A DNA stretch of 14,703 nucleotides from RGDT01 sp046719305 (GTDB lineage Bacteria; Planctomycetota; Planctomycetia; Gemmatales; Gemmataceae), in contig JBDNDE010000097.1 of the NCBI GenBank assembly GCA_046719305.1, positions 1 through 14,703 of the forward strand, given 5' to 3'. Under the pieces are notes generated by a model that was given only the letters and a program-made list of their open reading frames with translations, made no database searches and was not told where the DNA came from. This document shows positions 7,901 through 12,965 of the stretch, piece after piece; the first letter of the stretch is position 1, and each line of letters begins with the position of its first letter. The translations under genes were made by a program, and so were the position numbers.

Positions 7901-9773
7901 TACGTGGCCGCACCGGAGCCACAATCACCACCGGAGGCGGAGGAGCTACCACGACTGGCGGCGGGCCGATGACCACCGGCGGGGGAGACACCACCACAGG
8001 CGGCGGGACCACCACGACTGGGGGGGCAATCGGAGCGACCAATCCTCGGCAGGCATCCAGACGCAACTCGATCTCGCGACGCGGGCCGGCAAGACTCAAT
8101 GCTAGCGAAAAATGTCGCTGGGCGTCACGGATGCGGCCTCGGCGAAACAGGCGATCGCCCAACTCCAGCGACAGCCGCAACAGGCGGTTACGTCGTTCAG
8201 GGTAAGCTTCTAGGGCCACGGCCAGGACCGGCGGCGGGGATGGCGGGGCCAGGGGCGTGAGGACCAGCGGCGGCAGGCGATTAAAGTCCTCTAGAACAAT
8301 GCCGCCTCGCGCGATCGGGGCTGGGCTAATCGTGACTACCGGCGGCGCAGCGACAATAGCCTCTTCTGGCGGCGGCGGCGGGGGCGGCGGTAATTCGTTC
8401 CAGTTCACTGCCTGAGCCGACACCGTCTCCACTGGGCGAATGGTACGTTGGATCTCGGCTTCATAGGCCGCCTTTTGCTCATCACTCATCTGCAGCAACA
8501 CGGCTAGTTGTTTCAGCCGGGGCAACAGTTCGTCCAGATTGGCAGCGGTGATCCGTCCGGTCTGGACGATTAGGCCGGTTTCGACCTCGACCAGGCGGGC
8601 TTGAACGGTGATCCCGCCCAGTGGCGAGACACTGCCGACCACCAGGTAGCGAATTTTGGCCAGCCGACCCAGTTCCCGGCGGTCTTCGGTGTTGTCGAAG
8701 AAGGCGTTGGACTCTAGTTTCATCTCGTCGGCCAGGCGGGCGAGTTGTGCCCGTTCGACGAGATCGAAACGCGCTTTGAAGTGAGGCAACAGTTCATCGG
8801 CGATGGTCTGTCCCGCAGCAGGGAAGCCCAAGTCGGCGCGAATCTCAAACGGCGCGACAGACAAGCGATCGCGGCGACGTGCTTGCAACAGGCGAAATTC
8901 ATCCAGTTCCTGACGCACCTGCACCGTGGGCCATACCTTGCGGCTAGTTTCGAGGGCTTCGATCGCCTCAGGCAGGCGCAGCGGATCACGTCGCAACGCC
9001 TGGGCACGCTGGCGGTTTTCGTCGTAGATGCGTAGCTTCTCTCGCAGATCGTCTAGTTGCCGGGCCATCTCTTCGGTTGGCTCTAACGCCTGGGCTTGCT
9101 CCAAGGCCACGGTCGCGGCTCGCAGGTTGGGTATCTCCTCACGCAACGCTTCGGCCGCGCTGCGTCGCAGCTGATTGACACGCTGCGCCTTGGTGGCGGC
9201 TGTGGTGATCGCGGCGTTGAGTTCGGCCTCGGCCTGCTGTTGCAAGCGGGCCAGCGCTTCGGCCACATCGCTGCCGCCGAATTGTCCCAGCGCTTCCGTG
9301 GCTAAACGGGCTGCTTCCTCGGGTTTGCCGTCCTGTAAGATTGCTTTGACATCTGCCAGCGCTTTGGAGGCGGCCTCGCGTCCAGCCAGGATGGCCTCGA
9401 TGCGGTAGATTTCGCGTTGGACGGCCCCAGTGTCCTTGAGCTTTTGTGCTTCGGTCAAGACTTCCAAGGCTTTTTCATACTTTTGTTCCGCAACCAGATC
9501 CGTCGCTCGGGCCAGGGCTGCTTCATATTTTTCCTCGGTTGTCAGTTCCGGCAGTTTGGCCAGCACCTCATCTTTGGGCGGATTCTTGACCGGCTGCAGC
9601 GGGTCGCTCCCCTTGCCGTTTTTGTCTTTGATGGGGTCGTCTTTGACAGGACCGTCTTGGACGACCCGATCGCGAGGGGTGTTGTCCACTTCAACACGAC
9701 GACCAGCACGCCGTTCACTACACCCCACGGCTATGATGGCGACGCTCAGTACGATGAGGCAAATCCGTTGCAT
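4977..9773 (-). CDS. Giant TPR / coiled-coil lipoprotein with two CsgG/LpoB-like domains
   Basis: The 1598-residue product starts with a lipoprotein-type signal (MQRICLIVLSVAIIAVGC; Cys18, preceded by A-V-G, an imperfect lipobox) and a charged linker. Residues about 85-300 are helical. Residues about 303-430 match the CsgG/LpoB fold: SVAPFE, ADELLPHF, FDLVERAQLARLADE, YLVVGSV and ARLVEVETGLIVQTG. Eight prolines (462-469) and a short TPR-like segment (about 525-575) follow. A PPVVV linker leads into a second, more divergent CsgG-like domain (about 623-750: MAIFGFVPG, YEIIDRGEV, ARFFVFGTL). Residues about 765-1590 alternate Ala/Lys/Glu-rich coiled coil with roughly ten to twelve TPR-like units of A-x-x-x-Y/F-x-x-A type, broken by PKPDP linkers. 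Known: CsgG/LpoB-like domains occur in outer-membrane lipoproteins of secretion and peptidoglycan control. Inferred: an envelope scaffold. Start ATG 9773 has GGAG nine bases upstream. The gene appears to be transcribed alone. The fold calls are by motif only. Confidence 0.93.
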   Translation of the reverse strand: MQRICLIVLSVAIIAVGCSERRAGRRVEVDNTPRDRVVQDGPVKDDPIKDKNGKGSDPLQPVKNPPKDEVLAKLPELTTEEKYEAALARATDLVAEQKYEKALEVLTEAQKLKDTGAVQREIYRIEAILAGREAASKALADVKAILQDGKPEEAARLATEALGQFGGSDVAEALARLQQQAEAELNAAITTAATKAQRVNQLRRSAAEALREEIPNLRAATVALEQAQALEPTEEMARQLDDLREKLRIYDENRQRAQALRRDPLRLPEAIEALETSRKVWPTVQVRQELDEFRLLQARRRDRLSVAPFEIRADLGFPAAGQTIADELLPHFKARFDLVERAQLARLADEMKLESNAFFDNTEDRRELGRLAKIRYLVVGSVSPLGGITVQARLVEVETGLIVQTGRITAANLDELLPRLKQLAVLLQMSDEQKAAYEAEIQRTIRPVETVSAQAVNWNELPPPPPPPPEEAIVAAPPVVTISPAPIARGGIVLEDFNRLPPLVLTPLAPPSPPPVLAVALEAYPERRNRLLRLSLELGDRLFRRGRIRDAQRHFSLALSLAGPRREIELRLDACRGLVAPIAPPVVVVPPPVVVSPPPVVIGPPPVVVAPPPPVVIVAPVRPRMAIFGFVPGRADLVPPATTDLLAEQLAWYMGGSYEIIDRGEVSWYMGRLGLTMREVLTDPVARRCLAQALNARFFVFGTLRETASFDVDTHLFDAETNQRTGTASIHVKDTNELKLRLGELARQLGAKPDEKKVLAANGAQSEKYLNEARAALTKADYATALATANEGLKRMPDSVALRSLAAQARTQLDRANAEAARAAEARKQAAALEAARKKQQELALAAAEARAKAEAAAKARSEAEKKAQEDRRVKAAQSLRAQAQAASAKGNHSEAVRLLQSATALHPSDALFKELAQARAAEAEQKKAASEAAQKAAAEKAAKERAEAQARLEEARKKREAAEKAAREAKHAQDKITSDALLKQAQDAFANKEFAKAIELANSSRRVLANPQAEKLARDAQNELALAKASAAERAKLAEEQKKREAAEAEIRKNREAYTKALTLAHKLVQDGKLDQAEKEYLAAQKLFKTPEVQEGLRAVSVLRKQRAAAEEAAKKAKEAEAQRETRLKSLLATSSAAAKKGEFANAVKAYREANTLKPNDVEILSGLSRAEADLQRQQEAQARAEELKKAKAAAAALITQGKQRLAAKQPKEAAELFRRALIQDASNAEARSLLAQAEKQMPPLVDPAAKKRKEDFDLAMSAGQAALKKGNYTGAINAFREALRLLPDDASATKALADAQRAEKTAWYNNAMQRGAEALKAKRFKEAFEAYDEALKSRPGDAKAIEGKRAAQMGLMPPKPEPLPKPDPKKQAHDKALAAALQALKAGQRAEALKQVNAALAALPDSTQAATLKAEIERQMNEAQYAAFMKQAAEAMTKKQYRNAIVAYDEALKRKPKDPEASKGRAAAEAALKMPPPKPDPMPKPKPDPLPNPKVDPKPKPPELPADYIKDLTQAETLEKAKQYAKALPLYQSALQRVANDGGQSAAQARAWAGIGRSHHFLKQYAEAVRAYEEVLKRRPDDNAIKDALNRAKMKK
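7920..8024 (-). repeat. Proline-valine linker repeat (PPVVV units) in the lipoprotein gene
   Basis: Residues 584-618 are a degenerate tandem of PPVVVVP, PPVVVSP, PPVVIGP, PPVVVAP and PPPVVIV, separating the first CsgG-like/TPR half from the second CsgG-like domain. An extended, stiff spacer is the likely role. A second proline tract, eight consecutive prolines encoded at 8367-8390, lies before it. Confidence 0.85.
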
Positions 9774-9774
9774 A

Positions 9775-9787
9775 CGGAGAATCTCCG
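9775..9787 (-). promoter_or_regulatory. Small inverted repeat covering the ribosome site of the lipoprotein gene
   Basis: On the message strand CGGAGATTCTCCG ends one base before the ATG at 9773. Its two six-base arms are perfectly complementary around one central base, so an RNA hairpin with about four stem pairs and a five-base loop is possible. The left arm contains the GGAG ribosome site. It could damp translation initiation, but so short an element may be chance. Confidence 0.35.
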
Positions 9788-9907
9788 AGAGAGGGAATCC
9801 TTGACGGTATTGTCCGTAGAGCCGATTCTAGCGGACGACCGCACTCGGCGACAGAGCGATCCGGCCGGTCGTCTTCTGAACGCTGCGATGCAGTCAACTT
9901 GCGGAGA

Positions 9908-10579
9908 CTAACTCAGACACCAGGGGATCGGTGCTTCGCCCAACTCGGTCAAAGCGTCGTCGATGGCGCTGTAAGGCTTACTGCCGATGAATTTCGCCGC
10001 GGAGAGCGGCGAGGGATGCGCGGCAGGGCAAATGCGGTGACGGGTATCGTCGATGCGTTTGGCTTTTTTTTGCGCCTCGCCACCCCACAAGGCAAACACC
10101 AGCGGTTTGTCCCGTTGGTTCAGCAGGTCAATGACGCGATCGGTGAAGGTTTCCCAGCCGCGTTTCTGGTGCGATTTTGGCGTGCCCGCGCGGACAGTCA
10201 ACACGGTATTGAGCAGCAGCACGCCGGCCTCAGCCCAGGGCAGCAAATAACCGCTCGCAGGCGGGGGGCACCCTTGATCTGCTTGCAACTCTTTGAACAT
10301 ATTCCCCAGCGAGGGCGGCGGGGTGATCCCGGGACGCACACTGAAACACATGCCATGCGCTTGCCCGGGTCCGTGGTAAGGATCTTGACCCAAAAGCACC
10401 ACCTTGACCCGCTCAAACGGTGTAGCAGTGAACGCCTGGAACACCTCGGCCTCGGGTGGATAGACGTTGTGCGTTGCGCGTTGCTCGGCTACGAAATCGC
10501 GTAGCTGATGGAAATAGGGCTGGTCGAACTCGGGCTGGAGTAACACCCGCCAATCCTTGGGCAACCGCTCGGGAGTCAT
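9908..10579 (-). CDS. ung: Uracil-DNA glycosylase, family 1
   Basis: This enzyme removes uracil from DNA as the first step of base-excision repair, in the cytoplasm. Numbered from the GTG at 10588, the diagnostic motifs are all present: GQDPYH (67-72, with the water-activating Asp69), CFSVRPGI with Phe82 for uracil stacking, LLLNTVLTVRAG with Asn127 for uracil recognition, SHQKRGWETFTD, and HPSPLS (191-196, His191, the leucine-intercalation loop). The length of about 223-226 residues matches bacterial Ung. The start is set at ATG 10579; the in-frame GTG three codons upstream has no purine-rich site before it, while GAG lies about eight bases before the ATG. It ends 134 bases before the lipoprotein start and begins about 270 bases after the citrate synthase stop. 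Both are on the same strand, but the gaps suggest separate promoters; none was identified with confidence. Confidence 0.97.
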   Translation of the reverse strand: MTPERLPKDWRVLLQPEFDQPYFHQLRDFVAEQRATHNVYPPEAEVFQAFTATPFERVKVVLLGQDPYHGPGQAHGMCFSVRPGITPPPSLGNMFKELQADQGCPPPASGYLLPWAEAGVLLLNTVLTVRAGTPKSHQKRGWETFTDRVIDLLNQRDKPLVFALWGGEAQKKAKRIDDTRHRICPAAHPSPLSAAKFIGSKPYSAIDDALTELGEAPIPWCLS

Positions 10580-10851
10580 GACCGTCACTCGAAAGGAAAA
10601 GGCAAAGAGAGAAGATGCTGTCTGGGTTGACCTCTTTTGCTGAGAATGGGTGCCGGACTTCTGCCAGATCCGCGGGCCAATGTACTAATGTACTAGTTGG
10701 TTCGGGGGTGGGGCTTGCGATGGTTCGCGTCAAGTCAGGCACAGGCACACTCTCGCACCTGCTAGGAAGGGAGTCTGCTCGATTGTACCGAGGCAAGCAA
10801 GAGCAACTTGGCTAGCATCCCGTCTGGCTGGTTGTTTGAGACTCGTTGTTG

Positions 10852-11994
10852 TCAGGGACGTTGTTCTAACGGGACATAGCTGACATCGTTCACGCCGACG
10901 TAAACCTGCTCCGGGCGGAAGATCCGGTTGTTCTTGATCTGCTCCAGCCAGTGGGCTAACCAGCCCGAGACGCGGGCAATGGCGAAGATCGGCGTAAAAA
11001 GATCGCGCGGAATGCCCAACGCCTGGTAGACGATGCCCGAGTAAAAATCCACGTTGGGATAAATCCCCTTAGCCCCTAGCAACTCCGCTGCCACCTTCTC
11101 CGCCTCCACTGCCATTGCATATTTCAACGGCTTGCCGCTCTCGGCGAAGACGTTTTCGGCCAGTTCCTGCAGGACAGTAGCGCGGGGATCTTTGACCTTG
11201 TAGACGCGGTGGCCCAGGCCCATGATTTTCTTCTTGGTGTTCACTGCCTCAGTGATCCACGGGCGGACATTCTCTAGTGTCCCGATCTCGTCAAGCATGT
11301 CCAACACTTCTTCGTTGGCTCCTCCGTGCAGTGGCCCAGTCAGCGTACCGATGGCACTGCTGATGACAGTAAACGGATCGGCCAGGGTCGAGCCGGTGAC
11401 ACGGGCGCTGAAGGTACTCGCATTCATGGAATGCTCAGCGTGAAGAATCAAGCAGGCGTCCAGCACTTTGGTAACGGCAGGTGACGGCTCGGTCTCGGTG
11501 AGCATCCAGTAGAGGTTGCCGGCATGCGAAAGGTCGTTGCGTGGTTCTAGCGGGGCGTCGCCGTGACGGATGCGATGGAAGGCAGCAGTGAGCGTGGGCA
11601 TCTTGGCGATGAGTTGTACGCAAGCCAGCCAGTTGGCCTGATCGTTGGAGACATCGCGGTTGGCATGGAACATGCCGAGAGCAGCGACGCTAGCCTGCAG
11701 TGCGTCCATCGGGTGACCGCTCTCTGGCAGGCATTTAAGCATATCAAGAATCTTGTACTTCACCCGGCGATGGCTGCGTAACTCCTTGTCAAAATTAGCC
11801 AACTCTCGCTGAGTCGGCAGCGACCCCTTAAGCAACAGCCAACTGGTTTCCTCGAAGCTGCTCTCGCGAGCTAAGACATCTACCGCTATGCCACGGTACT
11901 CCAGACGGGCACGCCGACCATCGATGAAACTGATCGCGGATTCCGCGACCGGGACATCGGCCAACCCGGGGATCAGTTTCATCGGTTCGCTCAT
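10852..11994 (-). CDS. gltA: Citrate synthase
   Basis: It condenses oxaloacetate with acetyl-CoA to citrate, the entry step of the TCA cycle, in the cytoplasm. At 380 residues it is the short bacterial form, which also includes 2-methylcitrate synthases. The catalytic residues are in place: His188 in LHAEHSMNAS, His262 in GLGHRVYKVKDPRA, and Asp316 in YPNVDFYSG, plus the oxaloacetate-binding His223 in GPLHGGANE and Arg360 near the C-terminus. Start ATG 11994 is supported by GGAG about 12 bases upstream and by the usual N-terminal order (LADVPVAESAISFIDG, LEYRGIAV). It is divergent from the BFN gene and has its own promoter at 12058-12086, giving a leader of about 55-60 bases. Citrate versus methylcitrate specificity cannot be settled here; no prpB- or prpD-like gene is nearby, which favours citrate synthase. 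Confidence 0.97.
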   Translation of the reverse strand: MSEPMKLIPGLADVPVAESAISFIDGRRARLEYRGIAVDVLARESSFEETSWLLLKGSLPTQRELANFDKELRSHRRVKYKILDMLKCLPESGHPMDALQASVAALGMFHANRDVSNDQANWLACVQLIAKMPTLTAAFHRIRHGDAPLEPRNDLSHAGNLYWMLTETEPSPAVTKVLDACLILHAEHSMNASTFSARVTGSTLADPFTVISSAIGTLTGPLHGGANEEVLDMLDEIGTLENVRPWITEAVNTKKKIMGLGHRVYKVKDPRATVLQELAENVFAESGKPLKYAMAVEAEKVAAELLGAKGIYPNVDFYSGIVYQALGIPRDLFTPIFAIARVSGWLAHWLEQIKNNRIFRPEQVYVGVNDVSYVPLEQRP

Positions 11995-12057
11995 GACGCT
12001 TTAGGACTCCAAAGTGGTGACAACGGAGAACATCCGATCGACTATTTCTATATATCT

Positions 12058-12086
12058 ATTATGGCGACTCCCCGAAAGACGGCCAA
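12058..12086 (-). promoter_or_regulatory. Sigma-70-type promoter of citrate synthase
   Basis: On the minus strand, TTGGCC (12081-12086) and CATAAT (12058-12063) are separated by exactly 17 bases. The -10 box matches consensus at five of six positions and the -35 box at four. The predicted start is near 12051, leaving a leader of roughly 57 bases before ATG 11994. AT-rich sequence follows the -10 box. Confidence 0.55.
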
Positions 12087-12247
12087 TAGGGTCGTGAAAA
12101 TGCCACCCGAAATCAAGCGTGTACCATAACATTTGGTTGGGTTGTGTGGCCCCGATTCAGCACGACGACACGCCGGCGAGCAAGAGGTTGTCCCCAAGGC
12201 TCACAGGCCGACAGGCGAGCCTCCGGGGGGTGGTCTTGGGGCTGTGC

Positions 12248-12276
12248 TTGACCCCCTCAAGGAGGTGGCTTATGAT
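12248..12276 (+). promoter_or_regulatory. Sigma-70-type promoter of the BFN gene
   Basis: TTGACC (12248-12253) and TATGAT (12271-12276) each match consensus at five of six positions, with a 17-base spacer. The predicted start is near 12283, about 42 bases before the chosen GTG. This is one of the two best promoter matches in the window and rules out the longer upstream open frame that begins at 12133. Confidence 0.7.
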
Positions 12277-12312
12277 CGGACTAACACAACAGGGTGGCTG
12301 CCGATGTTGTCC

Positions 12313-12318
12313 AGGAGG
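12313..12318 (+). promoter_or_regulatory. Ribosome binding site deciding the BFN start
   Basis: A full AGGAGG lies six bases before GTG 12325, an ideal distance. The in-frame ATG at 12340 is 21 bases away, too far for this site, so GTG is preferred. Confidence 0.75.
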
Positions 12319-12324
12319 TGGAGC

Positions 12325-12726
12325 GTGTCTGTCGTCCATATGGAGTTGCGGCGGATTGTTATTAGTGAAATTCATGACCAACAAGTCATCGAATTACGTG
12401 AGGTCGAGGGCGAACGTCGCTTCTCGATTCTGATCGGTATCTTTGAAGCAACGAGCATCGACCGGCGTGTGAAGAAACTTCCAACCCCCCGGCCGCTCAC
12501 TCATGATCTGGTGGCAAATGTGATCGAAAGCATGGGCGGCGAACTGTATGACGTGACCATCAATGAATTGCGCGATCACACGTATTTTGCCAAACTTCGC
12601 ATTCGTATGAATGGCGAACTGATTGAGGTCGACGCTCGGCCAAGCGATGCGATTGCCTTGGCTGTCACTGCCTCGGTGCCGATTTATGTAGCGGAGGAAG
12701 TCTTGGAGGAGGTATGCGGGGAGTGA
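12325..12726 (+). CDS. Bifunctional nuclease family protein (BFN / DUF151)
   Basis: The 133-residue product from GTG 12325 is a single BFN/DUF151 domain: MELRRIVISEIHDQQVIELRE at the N-terminus, then ILIGIFEATSI (36-46), RPLTHDL (56-62), and the signature DARPSDAIALA (103-113) followed by VPIYVAEEVL. Members of this family have been reported as nucleases acting on RNA and DNA in plants, and the domain is common as a small stand-alone protein in bacteria, where its role is poorly defined. It is soluble and has no signal peptide. It has its own promoter and a strong ribosome site, and it is divergent from citrate synthase. Reading from 12133 would give 197 residues, but the added N-terminus is low-quality sequence that spans the promoter, so it is rejected. 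The next gene is on the same strand 239 bases downstream with a separate promoter, so this gene is probably monocistronic. Confidence 0.92.
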   Translation: MSVVHMELRRIVISEIHDQQVIELREVEGERRFSILIGIFEATSIDRRVKKLPTPRPLTHDLVANVIESMGGELYDVTINELRDHTYFAKLRIRMNGELIEVDARPSDAIALAVTASVPIYVAEEVLEEVCGE

Positions 12727-12759
12727 ACCAACTGGGAGCAAGAACGCACCCTCAATTGG

Positions 12760-12789
12760 TTGACACGAGACGGGCGAATCAACTATAGT
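12760..12789 (+). promoter_or_regulatory. Sigma-70-type promoter of the second kinase gene
   Basis: A perfect TTGACA (12760-12765) and TATAGT (12784-12789, five of six) are separated by 18 bases. The predicted start near 12796 gives a leader of about 170 bases before ATG 12966. The -10 box lies inside a perfect 12-base palindrome. Confidence 0.65.
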
Positions 12790-12806
12790 TGCTTTAGTTG
12801 AGTTGA
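12779..12806 (+). promoter_or_regulatory. Palindrome plus AGTTG repeats over the -10 and start region (possible operator)
   Basis: CAACTATAGTTG (12780-12791) is a perfect 12-base palindrome centred on the -10 box. Copies of AGTTG follow at 12787-12791, 12796-12800 and 12801-12805, with the inverted copy TCAACT at 12779-12784. Such a cluster at the transcription start is what a repressor or autoregulator site would look like; no regulator is identified. Confidence 0.4.
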
Positions 12807-12965
12807 CTTGAGTTCGGATTCGTTCTCTGCGGATCAGAGAACGAGAAACTATCTCCGAACGGCGTCTCACACCTTCCCAGGAGGGGAATCCTTTTCCGAT
12901 CTGTCGACGGGACGCTCAATCTTACGGGTTGACACCATTTCGCTTTCTCGCGTGAGGGACCTATC

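Larger units (their letters stand above)
11995..12324. other. Divergent intergenic region between citrate synthase and BFN genes
   Basis: No credible gene is seen in these 330 bases. The region holds the citrate synthase promoter on the left, an AT-rich stretch (12041-12062), a GC-rich section, and the BFN promoter and ribosome site on the right. Just upstream of the BFN promoter, CCCCAAG (12192-12198) can pair with CTTGGGG (12235-12241), enclosing a further short stem (GCTC 12199-12202 with GAGC 12217-12220). This fold lies before the predicted transcription start, so it would matter only for read-through RNA or as a DNA feature. Confidence 0.6.

Noticed and set aside
9417..9911. Plus-strand open frame opposite the lipoprotein N-terminus
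   Set aside because: It is antisense to a strongly supported coding region and to its upstream region, with no recognisable domain or ribosome site.
10413..10796. Minus-strand open frame overlapping the ung start and upstream region
   Set aside because: It overlaps ung in another frame and its translation is low-complexity Arg/Pro/Ser sequence.
10589..10851. Intergenic stretch between ung and citrate synthase, with the direct repeat AATGTACT twice (10679-10694)
   Set aside because: Two copies of eight bases are too little to call an element; a lone TACAAT on the minus strand (10782-10787) has no -35 partner, and no terminator-like hairpin was found after the citrate synthase stop.
12133..12324. 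N-terminal extension of the BFN protein from 12133
   Set aside because: It spans the best promoter in the region and has no family similarity; the AGGAGG site points to GTG 12325.
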